Source: Podaxis mareebaensis (taxonomy: Eukaryota; Basidiomycota; Agaricomycetes; Agaricales; Agaricaceae). Taken from it: a stretch of DNA of 64,000 nucleotides. Every line of letters starts with the position of its first letter. The first letter of the stretch is position 1. The DNA is taken from assembly GCA_018524725.1 (NCBI GenBank), contig JAEUWP010000143.1, positions 157,064 through 221,063 of the forward strand, in the 5' to 3' direction. Made by a program: the position numbers and the translations under genes. The notes below the pieces were generated by a model that saw only the letters and a list, made by a program, of their open reading frames with translations, had not been told where the DNA came from and did not search any database. Shown here piece after piece: positions 49,190 to 60,442 of this stretch.

Positions 49190-51713
49190 ATGACGTTTGT
49201 GGATACGCTCTGCAATAATGTAGCAAGCACTTCCTTCCTGCGCCGGCTTATGCGCCTGCCTCTCAACAGAATGTCTGCAACCACCAAATACCCTATCTCT
49301 GCTCTCCCACTGTGCCCTCCCTCTGGTCTCCTTACTAGACGCCTCACTCCGGATACTCATACACCCTCAGTCGCCGCCTTCCGCGAAGTCCAGATCACTA
49401 AACCAAGCATTCAGCGCAGAGCTCGTCTTCTTTCGCCGCAATGCCATTTCTCCCATGTCTCTCCGTATCCAATGCCATTCCCTTACGATGTCAAACCACC
49501 CGAGACTGAAGACCCGAAAGAAATAGAACAGGGGACATTCATCGAACGCTGGCTAGCTGCTCGCGAAGCCACCCACCCACAGTTACCTCTCACACAATTC
49601 CCGAACGCACCCTTACGCAAGCACTATCCCGAGAACAGAGATCAACCACTTGATCTCATTGGCCTTTCTGAAACTGCATTAAGAGATTGTGTCCCACACT
49701 TGGATGTTGGAGATGCTTTTGCAATCCTTGGAGCCCCCACCCTCGCTGATGAATTCAGTGACGAAGGAGATGGCGTTCCCTCTACCAAGGAAGATGTTAG
49801 GGCCATCAGACAGGACCTAATTGAAGTTCTGAGTGGCCACGCAATGTTAATGTCGGACGATTTCGCACCGTGGTCCATGCGATACAGTGGACACCAGTTT
49901 GGGTCTTGGGCAGGGCAACTTGGAGACGGCCGTGCCATCTCAATCCGTTGAGTATCCTTTGTGTTTATGGCGACCCATGCTAATTCTACTTTAGTGGTTA
50001 CACCTCATCCCACCAAGCCCGGAGAGAGTTACGAAATTCAACTCAAGGGTGCTGGACGCACACCATTCTCTCGAAGCGCGGATGGCCTTGCTGTCTTGCG
50101 TTCATCTATCCGTGAGTACCTCTGCTCTGAAGGTAAGGATATAATGTTCTTCCAACGGCCATATACTCACTATCAGCTAGCAATGCAAGCTCTTCACATT
50201 CCAACTACTCGTGCCCTTGCCCTTGTTTCCCTTCCCGCACTCCCAGTTGCTCGCGAGCAGATGGAAACCGCCTGCGTCACAACGCGTGTTGCACCCTCAT
50301 TCATCCGTATCGGAAACTTCGAAGCTCTAAACGGTCCTACCAATATGTTTTTCTTCGGTGGTGGACAGCAAAAGCCGGATCTTGAAGCTCTTCGCATACT
50401 CGGAGAATACGTAGCCAGGGATGTCCTTAAGCTTGACCTCAAGGACGGTGAAGCCTGGGGAGAGAAGCTTGTGCTCGACGTGGCAAAGAGGAACGCTGAG
50501 ATGGTTGCCGGGTGGCAGGCATACGGGTTCATGCACGGTGTCATTAACACCGATAAGTGAGCTGTGGGACTTAGTGCAGTTTCGCTCGTGAGCTAACCAA
50601 GCTTCAGCGTTTCTATCCTTGGTTTGACGATTGATTATGGTTCGTCACTCTTTGTCGACTTCCGTTTACGAGACTGAACATGTCGTTAGGTCCATACGCT
50701 TTCATGGATGTCTTCGACCCACTCCATATTTGCAACCACACCGACGAGGGTGGTCGATATGCCTACAAATATCAACCTAACATGATGTAGGTGTCCATTT
50801 ACACAGCTCTGTCTTCAGTTACTGAAACCGGTCGTAGTGTCTATGCTCTCAGAGCTTTACTGAACGCTCTCGCGCCTATCCTTGGTGCAGAGAAGGCGAC
50901 ATTCAAAGGCAGAGCTGTGCCCAAAGATTGGGCAAAGGACGCTACTTCGGAACAAATCGAGGCTTGGAGCGACGAAGGCAAAGAGCTCAGGAGTGAAGTT
51001 GAACGTGTTGTCCAGCAGACCTGCTCGGATGAATATGGACGACTTATGCGCAAGCGACTGGGCTTCCGAAGACAAAATTCCAAGGATCAAAGTCAATTCT
51101 TCCAACCATTGCTGGATATGATGGAAACTCAGCATCTGGATTTCCACATCACTTTCCGAAATTTGATGGATTTCGATCCGGTTTGGGATGTTGCGGCTTC
51201 GGAGGCTGACGCGCCGATACAGGCGTTCATTGAGCGTTTGTTGAAAGCCACGCCTGACACCGGATCCTTGAAGAAGGAGGAGGCGGTTTCGCAATGGAGA
51301 GATTGGTTGAAGGCTTGTGCTGAGAGGATTAATAGCGAGATTACGGAGGGCCTCTGGGGAACCGCCGAGAAGGCAAAGGAAGAGAGGAGGGAGGAGATGA
51401 GGTTGTCAAACCCGAGGTTTGTGTTGAGACAGTGGCTGTTGGAGGAAGTAATCAAGAAGGTTGAGAGGGATAGTACGAGCGGGAAGAGGGTCTTAGCCAA
51501 GGTCATGCATGTGAGTATAATCTCGCTTCGGTTTAGTAAATTTCGGTGTAACTGAGGCTATCTCAGATGGCTTGTAATCCTTACGAAACTTGGGGTGCGG
51601 AAGGCGACGAAAGGCCGGAGGAAGAACTAAGTAAGGAAGAGAAAGAAGAAAGGAGGTATTGCGGGATTGGGGAAAGGAAAATGCTGGGCTTTCAGTGCAG
51701 CTGCTCGAGTTAG
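49190..51713 (+). CDS. selO: SelO-family pseudokinase AMPylase (YdiU/UPF0061)
   Basis: Seven exons: 49190-49946, 49995-50132, 50181-50556, 50608-50639, 50690-50786, 50838-51510, 51567-51713; 2,220 nt, 739 aa. SelO hallmarks are present: [74 protein letters not shown] and [12 protein letters not shown]. The protein ends QCSCSS, with Cys at the third-last position where animal SelO carries selenocysteine. The long Arg/Ser-rich N-terminus with few acidic residues fits a mitochondrial presequence. By homology it transfers AMP to protein Ser/Thr/Tyr residues and responds to redox stress. The N-terminal Met could also be one of two further ATGs within the first 80 bp. Confidence 0.95.
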
Positions 51714-51929
51714 AGGAAAGCTATAATGGGAGCCCTTGGTGTATAATGTAGACATGAATTGAAGATGGTCATGGAATCCCCGTCTTGAGAACAGCTTTGA
51801 ATGGCCCTGACAAGGCGATAGGCGCCTACGGGGATCTCTCCCCAGTGCAACGGCATACATGCTTTCGGTCGAGTCATGCATGACGTCCATATAAACTTCC
51901 CCGCCTTGATTCTGTCCTTCGTCGCTTGA

Positions 51930-53828
51930 ATGTCTCCCACTCGCATGCACAAGGGCGATACACACCGAGAGGGTGACGTATCTCCCACAACCTCGAACAA
52001 ACTTCCCTATGAAATATGGCGGGTCATTATACGCTACCTGCCTCAGCGGATACAATGGCAGGTCCGGGTGTTGAATCGGACGGTCTATGGGGTTGTTATG
52101 AATGAAATGTTTGGAAGGATGAGCGTCACGAACCTTGGTGGTTGGGAGACAGAAAGAAATATCAAATTTTTGACGTACGTGTTGAGCCTTCCCAGTTCGA
52201 TTCGGGTGTTTGACATTTATTGTTTATTCCTCTATTAAAGGTTACCCCACGTCGCAAAGAACGTTCACCATCTCACGATACACAACCAGGTCCTGCTGAT
52301 ACCACCGTTCTATCGGAGAGTTCCGCTCCAACGGGACCTTTTTGAGTCTTATGCTCGTTGGAAGAAGAGTCGCGAGAGCTGGTACGACGATGCCTATTCG
52401 AGGCGTATACGGTACTCTCCGATGAGTCTGTTCCAATCCATTGCCAGACTGGATGATTTGCGGATTGTGGAAGTCATTGGTGCCCGCGAGGACTGGGATC
52501 CTAGCTGCCCAGAGTGGAGGTCGTATGTCTCTGGCCTTGGATGCCTTCGCTCTGCACTCCGTTTGTCTAGTACCACGATCACCCGACTTTCCTTGGCTCT
52601 TCCGCTAGCCGCTCTAGTTGGCGTTTTGGATGGGACGCCGCTCTCGAGTTGTTCAGACTGGGGGGAGGGTTATACAGGAGCGCTGTCGCTTCCCAGTCTC
52701 GAGGATCTGACTCTCGAGTTGCGTAAAGCAACTAAACTCGACTCAATGCAGGATACCATCAAACAACTATTCGAAATAACGATACCCCATTTCATCTCCC
52801 GACATGCGACTTTGAGGATACTCGCAATCAATGTCCAACCAGCTGGAAATTGCCTCGCACCCTGTCTTCTCCTTTCTCCTCTCTTCGATGCTCTATCCCC
52901 AGAGCCCCGGACGACGATTTTACCCCGACTCCAGTCATTCTCCATTACCAACCCGGTAATCTCATTCGGTATGGCTAACGACGCAGTTGCAAAAGAACTC
53001 AGCGCCCTCGCTCGTTTCCTCCGACAACTTGCAGATCAACTTACGAGCCTACGATTGGATCTTCAGGCACACCGATATACCTTCTTCAGTTTCTACCTCA
53101 ACACTCAATCATATCACTTCACACTTCCACCCCCGGGAGAGTGGTTCTTAAACGAGTTGTACAGCGTTCCTTTCAGTTTCCTTCAGACTCTGGATCTCAG
53201 TTTGCTGTTTTACCAATCTTCCAACTATGATAACGCGGTGTCTATTGCGCTCGGACGATACTTGAATCCGCTTTTGGCGAGAGGGTTAAGAGTGTTGAGG
53301 TTGAGGGACTATGTTTTCATGTCTCTCAAGGAGATCAAGATCTTGCTGACTGCGTTCACTTCGGAGGGAAGGAACTTGGTGGAATTTCACATTACGGTGC
53401 AGTATCTAACCCCTTGGTTGCTCGATCTACTGGCAGACAGACTTCCTGCTCTGGAAACGCTTGGTCTTACTTTCGAGGCGTTCAGCCATGAGGAGGTCAC
53501 TTCTGATGAACTACAACGCGGTTTTAGAGATCGGGAAACCCCTCTAAAGGTGAGTAAGTCTTCTTCTGATGTGTAATTGAACTAATGCTTGGTGTTCTTA
53601 TTCGTCATCTAGGAGTTTGAGAGTCTCATGCAGATTCGTGACTATGCGCCTAATTGGCCAAGGTTGCGACTGTTACGTTTTTATTCGTATGGGTCTCTAG
53701 AGAATGCAATTCGTTATCGGGCAGCAGTAGCCGGCGCGTTTCCTAAGACGGTTGGGTACCAAATAGGTGACTCTGGAATCGGAGATGGGAATGAGTGGTG
53801 TTGCAGGACTATGACTACGACTTCATGA
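51930..53828 (+). CDS. F-box/LRR-like protein of Agaricomycete type
   Basis: Three exons, 51930-52174, 52241-53549 and 53613-53828; 1,770 nt, 589 aa. Near the N-terminus, NKLPYEIWRVIIRYLPQR and LNRTVYGVVMNEM fit an F-box. The rest consists of irregular leucine-rich segments such as LPSLEDLTLELRKATK, TSLRLDLQAHRY and LQTLDLSLLF, typical of the large mushroom F-box families. It would act as a substrate receptor of an SCF ubiquitin ligase. The gene lies between the two duplicated SDR blocks. The substrate is unknown. Confidence 0.8.
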
Positions 53829-53999
53829 TAGTTTATTTATATGGGAACATCCATTACTTATTGATTACTTATAAACGCCCAATGTTCGCTAGCTCTTGAT
53901 CTCATACACAAGTGCATTTCCCCAAGTTTTCAATCAAGCCAGCCGCATGAATGTCAAAGTCAAGGCTATTGTATACTGATCGGGCATCCTTCTATCAAA

Positions 54000-54190
54000 C
54001 ATCCCGGTATGCAATTTGAAATGCCTTATCCGCGCTCCCAAACCTTCGTACCCTTGACTTAGTTTCGATGGTCGCTATTTGATCACCAAGTCACCCCTCA
54101 TTCGGATACTCAGACTAATTCGAGGTTCAAGTGCACAAATCTTGGCCGAAACACATCGCGAAGCGTTTGTCAATCTCCTCCTGGATGGCG
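54000..54190 (-). pseudogene. Truncated relic of an SDR gene (copy A'), C-terminal end only
   Basis: The sequence resembles the 3' end of SDR copy A at 42610-42840. Shared are a GGATGCCCTATCCGCGC-like stretch, ATTCGAGGTTCAAG followed by GCACAAA, and a final block matching the exon-5 end around TTTGTCAATCTCCTCCT. All upstream exons are missing; the sequence then passes directly into the spacer counterpart of 44.5 kb. It is the remnant of a fifth copy within the duplicated block. Confidence 0.65.
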
Positions 54191-54570
54191 GCATGCCCTC
54201 ATGTTCCTTCCCCCTAATCAATGATACCTCTCTAATATGGAATGAACTGCCAAAGCTTCCCCAACTTAATCCTTTCCCAGAGCAGGCTCTCAATATTCAG
54301 CGGGGGGAATCGACTCTACTTCGGGCTTTACCCCAGAGAACGTCTTGCCTAGAATCGAAGTGCTTTGGTCCGAGTCTTTTCAGCTACTTGTCTACGGAGT
54401 TGAAAAATGCGCTTGCCTCGCCAATGGTCGTATCGCAGCACAAGGCGCTGAAACTTGTCATATTCCTATCCTGCTCGGAATCTCATATGGGCGGGGAAGG
54501 TACTCTACATTGGTGTGAAGAAGTCCTGATGATTACAGTTGGTACATACTGGTTCTAATATATATATCAA
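54191..54570. repeat. Diverged duplicate of the spacer left of SDR copy B; left flank of the Helitron
   Basis: This segment aligns loosely with 44480-44860. Its last 125 bp aligns closely with 62210-62324, just left of copy D. It ends in TATATCAA at 54570, directly abutting the Helitron. A plus-strand open frame of 159 codons (54079-54558) crosses it but joins unrelated homology blocks and is not read as a gene. Confidence 0.7.
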
Positions 54571-54598
54571 CTAGCAGGTGACCCGTGCATTCGCACGG
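54571..54598 (-). other. Helitron 3' terminus: hairpin plus CTAG
   Basis: The plus strand has CTAG at 54571-54574, eight bases, then CCGTGC (54583-54588), loop ATTC and GCACGG (54593-54598). On the minus strand this is a hairpin followed 8 nt later by CTAG and a T outside the element, the canonical Helitron end and transposition stop signal. Confidence 0.92.
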
Positions 54599-54849
54599 TG
54601 GCTCAACCTTTATGTGCACAGCACTCATTCACTTGTAATAGCTAGGTAGTGTATCAAGGCTGAATATTATGCTATAAATAAATAATATTATAAAAGTGAA
54701 AAAGTGCCCTCACAGCCTTTGCCTGGTGGATCTTTGTGTGCAGCTTCTTAGATTAACAGTGCTGTAGCCTTATTCAGCACTCAAGTCTCCTGAGTCAAAC
54801 CACTACTAAATATATTCATATTTCCAGATATTTGTGGTTAGTCATATAC

Positions 54850-56064
54850 TACACAAAACACTCACCAATCTTGTTATCACTTAGATGAAAAAATTCTATC
54901 TCAGCTTTCTCAGCCTCCTGATTAGCAACATCCAAATCAGTGCCCAAGACTGTGCTGCATACTTTTTCCACACCCCAGGCAGGTGAGATGAGGTAACAAT
55001 TGCCATGCCTTGCTGGATAAAGCTGGGATCCTTGCCACAGAGGTGGTGGTTCTAGAGACTCATGTCATGAACTTGCTTTGGTTGCCAGATGACAATGTGT
55101 TCACTGAAGCTTCAACTTTGATACTATAAGTACCAAGATAAAAATGGCTGCCATCAGCCAGTCCTGCATTGCACCTAATTGTGAGCATGACAGCCCACTT
55201 GTGGTGCTGGTTCTCATAGTACATGGGCCTATTTGTCAAATAATTGAGTAAAATCAAAACAATAATATAATAAAACCCCTTGAACTTTGCATAGTTAGAG
55301 GCCATGATACCCACAGATAGAGCAAGTTGGACATTGTTGAACTTGAACATTTTGTGAGGAAGCTCAATGGTATAGGATCTATTTTCTGATAATTTTTGTT
55401 ATTCAGGAGTCATATAAGGGAGCATGTTATGCTGCATCCATGCATTGAGGTCTTCTAGAACTTCACTGGGAAGGTGGTAGCACAGCCAGTTCTAAAAAAT
55501 GTGAAGGCACCAGACTGCCTTTTGTCAAAACCATCAGTTTGATCTTGAGAACATTCTCACAGGAGATTTCTAACCAGTGGAAAGAGGGCTTGCTCCCAGC
55601 CCCAGCTAAGAGACCAATCATAACCAAAGCCCCTGTGTCATCTTTCTACAGAAACAAATCAGTTAGGAAAATAGATTTAACATACTGGAACTTTTTCTTA
55701 CACTGTACTGAGTTGTTGTCACCTCATCCAGCCACTCTCCAATGTCTAGACTAAAACAGCTCCTGAGTACAATTAGGACAATGTTGCCAGTTTTTTCATC
55801 TCTGATGATACACAATGTGTCAGCATCAATAGTCTTCTGCAATTTTTCTGAACCAACAATAATAGGCTTGTGCCATAGGAGGTAGTAGTCAGCCTTGGAG
55901 TTGTAGCACAGATGGTAGCCACAGATTGTGAATTTCTTTGGATTCACAGATCTACTTGCCTCAAAGGGGATATGATGTTTTGAGCCAGGGAAGTTGAATC
56001 TTCTCAATACTGTTGGCATTGTAAATCTGATCAGGGTCATTGTGGTAAGCTTTAGTGATTTCAT
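54850..56064 (-). pseudogene. Second coding remnant inside the Helitron, possibly a captured gene
   Basis: Open stretches at 56064-55663 and 55350-55060, with a linking stretch near 55490-55430, read as one degenerate protein. It contains SVNPKKFTICGYHLCYNSKA and DADTLCIIRDEKTGNIVLIV in the first part and LPSEVLEDLNAWMQ in the linking stretch. The last part reads QHHKWAVMLTIRCNAGLADG. Stops and frameshifts interrupt it. It does not resemble Helitron Rep or Pif1 helicase. It looks like an uncharacterised mushroom protein family, but I cannot name it with certainty. Capture of host sequence is a known Helitron behaviour; here it is an inference. Confidence 0.5.
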
Positions 56065-56099
56065 TTTCTATGAGGACTGGCCACTGGGGATTTGTTGTC

Positions 56100-57260
56100 A
56101 TCATTAGAAAAATATCAATCTTTTGGTAACAGCATGCAATAGCTATTGAATCCTAGAAATATTGAGCCACATCTCTAGGTTCTCTTTTATAGGAACATGG
56201 GAGGATGATGTACTGGCCAAAATCACTTATATCTAGGTTGTCACCCTCTTCTGTAATAGCATCCTCCATATTGTTGAACTGTACCACTCAGATAGTGTGC
56301 TGGTTCAATAGGATGTATTGCAGGTACTACTGGTCCACTGATGCATATATGTCAACCAAATAGCAACAAAACAGGCATCTACCATACAATAAAGTGTTGA
56401 ATTGGTTATTTCAAGAGTGGATATAGAATGCAACATACATAGGATCTTAGGGTCAACCACTTTGAGCCATCTTCTGAAGCTAACTGATCCTCTCTGTTTC
56501 TTCTCCTTCTATTTCACCTGCTGCACCAAGTTCACTGCTGTTCAGTAGATGGGCCATTGTAGTGCAAGCCTAGATACCACCCATTTTCACCATAAAAGAA
56601 GAGCAGTGGATACTGGAGGGGTGTGTAAGCAGGATTGAGGTTACTGATGCAAAAGAGTGGTCCATCTCAGTACTGCAGGATGATATCATGAGATTTAGTG
56701 GTATAGGTTCCTCAAATGACAATAGCAAGTTCATCAACCACAGGGAGGTTATAGTAATGGGTGGTCCAGCTCAGGCAAGATGTGAAGGTGAATTTCCATG
56801 TCATGAATTGGATCATGGTGGTAGAGAATTTCAAAAGCATACTGATAGACATATTGGTGGTGCTCCATGAGTATATCTTGAAGTATTGCTATAAGCCTTT
56901 GATCTAACTTGCATTCAACTGCAGCTGAGTTTCCAGAGCTACTCATGGTTCATAGACATAAAATTGAGAGTATTGCAGCAACTGACCAGTAGCTGGAGTG
57001 AGTATACCAGAATAGTGATGTAGCTTACCACTAATCTATAAGATAGGGCTCCCTCTCTTATGAGTGTTTACTGAATGATCTTCTTGAACACTGAGTGATA
57101 TGAAGGCAAAGGCACAGTTGTACTTCCAGATATTATCATAGAACATGGAGCATTGTGTATCTGTTGAGGTGAGAAGAGATCACAAAGGCTCAGGCAGTTC
57201 TTCAAAAAAGGGGAGGTGCAATCTTCTCCTCTAGGTAGCACATTCCAAACTGGGGTAAAG
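56100..57260 (-). pseudogene. Decayed Helitron replicase N-terminal region (Helitron_like_N type)
   Basis: Several frames on the minus strand give pieces matching the N-terminal part of basidiomycete Helitron proteins, in the correct order. They are a piece like EEKIAPPLFEELPEPL near 57230, ILMEHHQYVYQYAFEILYHH at 56850, YYNLPVVDEL near 56750, FYGENGWYLGLHY near 56570, and FGQYIILPCSYKREPRD with IFLMMTTNPQWP at 56240-56080. Frameshifts and stop codons separate them, so no product is possible. The Rep catalytic His/Tyr motifs and the helicase were not found. Confidence 0.75.
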
Positions 57261-58470
57261 AAGCAGAGTTATTAGTCAGCTTCCTGTCCAACTAATGTAG
57301 GCCACCATAGTATTGGCAACAAATGCTCATTGGGCTAAGGTTGGGATAATATGGTAGGTTGTGATATGGACCACCCTCCACAAAATAAGGTTCATGGTAG
57401 CTGAATTTGGTGGCTTGGAACACTTGCAGGTTGTACTAAGTAATTAACAGTACTGATCAATACTGCAGTTCACACACAAATGCTCCTACATTACTTACCT
57501 TGGGCACTGTGGGAGTCCTAGTGAAGATTCAGAGGCAGCACAGTGGATGAGGGGGTCAGAAGCTGACCTAGTCTGTGTGAATGACTATTTGTAGTGGTTT
57601 GGCTAACATATCATCAGTACCAAGGGTAAAGGCAATGCCAAAAAAACAGATATGATCCACTGTAATGAAGGTGCACTGCAAACAGTTGTCACAGACCTAG
57701 AGCCCTGATGAAGTGCAGGCCTGGAACTGTGGGGAGGCATAGTGCCAATAACAAATCAGTAAAAAGAAAAATTGTGACAAAAGTATTATCTACTCACTGC
57801 ACATGTTTCTTGTTTCTGGTCAGAGACAACTGTGGTGCAGCTGCAACTGCTCACTCTCAGGCCCACTACACCTTTGCTGAGCAATAGATCAGGCATTGAG
57901 TAACTGAGGAGTCTGGGATGCAGGTGTTGGTAAAGGCACCTAAATAAGGCAAGGTTAGGATAAGCAAGAGCAAATAACATCCACCCACTGGTCCAGTTCT
58001 GGAGGAGTGTATAGCTGGATGGTTCTCTGTATTAGCACTTGCAGATGAGGCAGGTGCTCAGAGTGAAGCCAATATAGAAGTGTTCTGAGTCCTTGGGGTA
58101 GGTGAAGGTGATATGGGTCTTAGGCCAGAGATGTGACAGTGATGAGGACTGGAGTGATTATTATCTTGTATCTCTCAGAGTGCCTGATGAGTTCAAGCTT
58201 GATAGCATTGAGGTGTGTTCAGAATGTCTTCTACCCTAAGATAATCCTTGTTATCAACCTGAAAAGCTCTCATAGCATAGGAGATATTATATACTCACAT
58301 ATTTGTGTGCAACTGAGATGTAGATGAACACATTACAATGCCACATCACACACTTGAGTGTGTGTGATATGTAACTGAACAGGGAAGATTCCCAAAGCTA
58401 TGTGCCTGAACACAAAATGTAAGAGCCCCCACATCTGAGATTGACATTCTGAAGAAGTCTGAGATTGATA

Positions 58471-58548
58471 CTCTCAGAAATGTCCTATAGTAGATGCTCT
58501 CAGAAAGGTTCTATAGTAAGTGCTCTCAGAATGGCCCTTTAATAAATG
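58471..58548. repeat. Three tandem copies of a 26-nt unit inside the Helitron
   Basis: Units start at 58471, 58497 and 58523. Each begins CTCTCAGAA, and the first two contain CTATAGTA. The third is more diverged. No function is evident. Confidence 0.75.
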
Positions 58549-58586
58549 TCAAGGGAAAGCCAGCAGAGAGCATTGTTTAAGCAACA

Positions 58587-59069
58587 TACCCTTGAGTGGA
58601 GCAACCAATAACCAAAGGAGGAACTGAGATAATTGCCCCCCAAAATGTCAGCCAGGTCATTGGACAGCTCCTACTTCCAAATTAAAAGGCAAATATAAGC
58701 ATGCTTGCGAGCAGTGAGCATGCAGGAGGCGCGAGCTCGAGCTCGAAGGCCCTTGCGAGACCCACCAGCCAATCAGAAGGCTTCTTTGTCCCCCGTGAGA
58801 AATGCCAGCTCTCGTTTGATAATAAGATACCCTCGAGTGAAGCAACCAATAACCAAAGGAGGAACTGAGATAATTGCCCCCAAAAATGTCAGCCAGGTCA
58901 TTGGACAGCTCTCACTTCCAAATGAAAAGGCAAATATAAGCATGCTTGCGAGCAGTGAGTGTGCAGGAGGCACGAGGCTCAAGCTCGAAGGCCCTCGCGC
59001 GACCCGCCAGCCAATCAGAAGGCTCCTTTATCCCCTGTGAGAAACACCAGCTCTCGTTTTATAATAAGA
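58587..59069. repeat. Tandem duplication of the Helitron 5'-terminal 241 bp
   Basis: Unit 1 (58587-58827) and unit 2 (58828-59069) are about 90 percent alike by eye. Both share the CAACCAATAACCAAAGGAGG run, GGCAAATATAAGCATGCTTG, and the end CAGCTCTCGTTT followed by ATAATAAGA. Each unit ends, on the minus strand, in an A-TC boundary, so the element has an outer and an inner possible 5' terminus. Confidence 0.88.
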
Positions 59070-59107
59070 TAAATGAATCACCTCCCTGGCTCCCTTAGCG
59101 TTCCAGA

Positions 59108-60442
59108 TCAGAGAGGAGGTGCCAGTCTCTTATAATTCGTCCTGAATATCTCCTCCAACTCTGGCTTAATACCCTCCAAGAAATCCTTTATCATCCCTTT
59201 CGGCTTCCACCCAATAGCCTTCGAGTTGTTAGCAAGGCCTCTTGAATTTCCACCGAGGATGATCGAACCCTGCACCATCATAACCGTGTCAATCCCATGC
59301 ATGGCAAGACATGGAGAAGACTCACATTGAAGTATTTGTCGATCTCCTCCTTGCTAAAGGCCATAGGCTCCTCATCTGAGCTCTTTCCAAGTGCGACAAG
59401 TGCACGTCCCAGCTCCTTGCTGACATCATACATGGTATGCTCCCCGTTCAACCCGAATAGTAACCTTTGCAACCATGCCCAACGATATTCGGGTTTGCTT
59501 TGATCGCATTGTAAAAGTCAATGTACAAGTCAGCCGCTACGCATTGAATCAGCAACCCGGAAGAGACTCGGACACAATAAACAAGTTGCCATACTACCGT
59601 CAACATGAACATTTGGCCAGATGCTCACTCCCTTTCCGAACATTCCGACCCGTCCTCAGTGGAGCGAGGCATCAACCAAAATAGGTACCAGGATAGAATG
59701 CTTGTGCTGAAGTCCTGCGTCCACAAATTTTCCTGAAGCAATTCCATAGATCACAGTGGGAGTGACAAGGTACGCTCTAACGTATCCTTCCTTGTCGGCT
59801 AGAATGATCTCAAGATCTACATCGTGGTGTGGGGCCGTCAGCAGTAGCCTTTCGAATTGATCTGGATTGGCATCATCCCATACGACATCAGAAGCTCGAA
59901 GGCCAGCTGCATTGTCTGAAAGGACACCAGTTCCAGACTGAAGATACAAATTGGGGTCAGTACGTACTTTCAAATGCCAGGTGAACTGAGACGTATGGTG
60001 TGGATGAAGATTGGAGGTTTCCCCATCTCTCAGAACTTTCTCTTGAAGCCGCGAACATGATCTTTGCGGCTTCCAGGCCATCGGCACCCACTTAGTTAAA
60101 TCCTCGTCAGCATCCTCGCTGCAAGGGTAACTGAGACCTTCACTCACCGTGTCGAATACAATATCTGCAGCTGCTGTCAAGTCTTCAAGCAGCTTCGCAT
60201 CATTGAAAGATCCAACTACAGTGTTCATACCAAATTCCTTGAATTTCTCTGCCTTTTGGGCATCCCGAACAATGGCAGTGATCTCGAAGTTGCTAGCATC
60301 GGGATGGTTCTGGAGGCGTTCAAGCACAGAGCCACCAATATATCCTGTAGATAGACGGTAATTAGGGGCTAGGTGGGGTGTTGAGTAGAGGTCGATGCTC
60401 ACCAGTGACACCGGTAATAAAGATCTTAATCCTAGAGGCCAT
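59108..60442 (-). pseudogene. NmrA-like SDR pseudogene, copy C
   Basis: It has the same exon layout as copy B: 60442-60403, 60344-60148, then exons near 60090-59997, 59939-59595, 59535-59325 and 59266-59108. The acceptor of intron 2 is mutated from AG to AA (at 60092). One base is missing in exon 3 (about 60054). The donor of intron 3 is AT instead of GT (at 59996). A CGA codon has become TGA in exon 4 (59658-59656). One base is missing in exon 5 (about 59456). The N-terminal Rossmann region is still readable and close to B. Exon positions after the lesions are approximate. Upstream it shares its flank with copy B. Confidence 0.9.

Larger units (their letters stand above)
54571..59069 (-). 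mobile_element. Helitron (rolling-circle transposon), 4,499 bp, degenerate
   Basis: Read on the minus strand, the element begins with TC (TCTTATTATAAAACGAG at 59069 downward). It ends with a 6-bp-stem hairpin, 8 nt, and CTAG at 54574-54571. It sits between A and T, the Helitron target dinucleotide, without target duplication. The empty site is preserved in the paralogous block at 62324/62325 (TATCAA|TAAATGAATC), and both flanks match it, which fixes the ends to the base. Inside are a decayed Helitron-type N-terminal replicase region and another coding remnant. No Pif1 helicase motifs were found. The base composition is more AT-rich than the surrounding genes. The element is therefore non-autonomous now. 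Confidence 0.92.

Noticed and set aside
54079..54558. A 159-codon plus-strand open frame left of the Helitron
   Set aside because: It crosses several homology blocks of the duplicated spacer and the SDR relic, in antisense to the latter.
55060..56064. LTR or LINE retrotransposon in the AT-rich region
   Set aside because: No reverse transcriptase, integrase or long terminal repeats are visible; the TC/hairpin-CTAG ends identify a Helitron.
59656..60411. A 251-codon open frame in SDR copy C that reads through two introns
   Set aside because: The unspliced reading loses the start exon and the middle of the conserved core; the lesions listed show it is a pseudogene frame.
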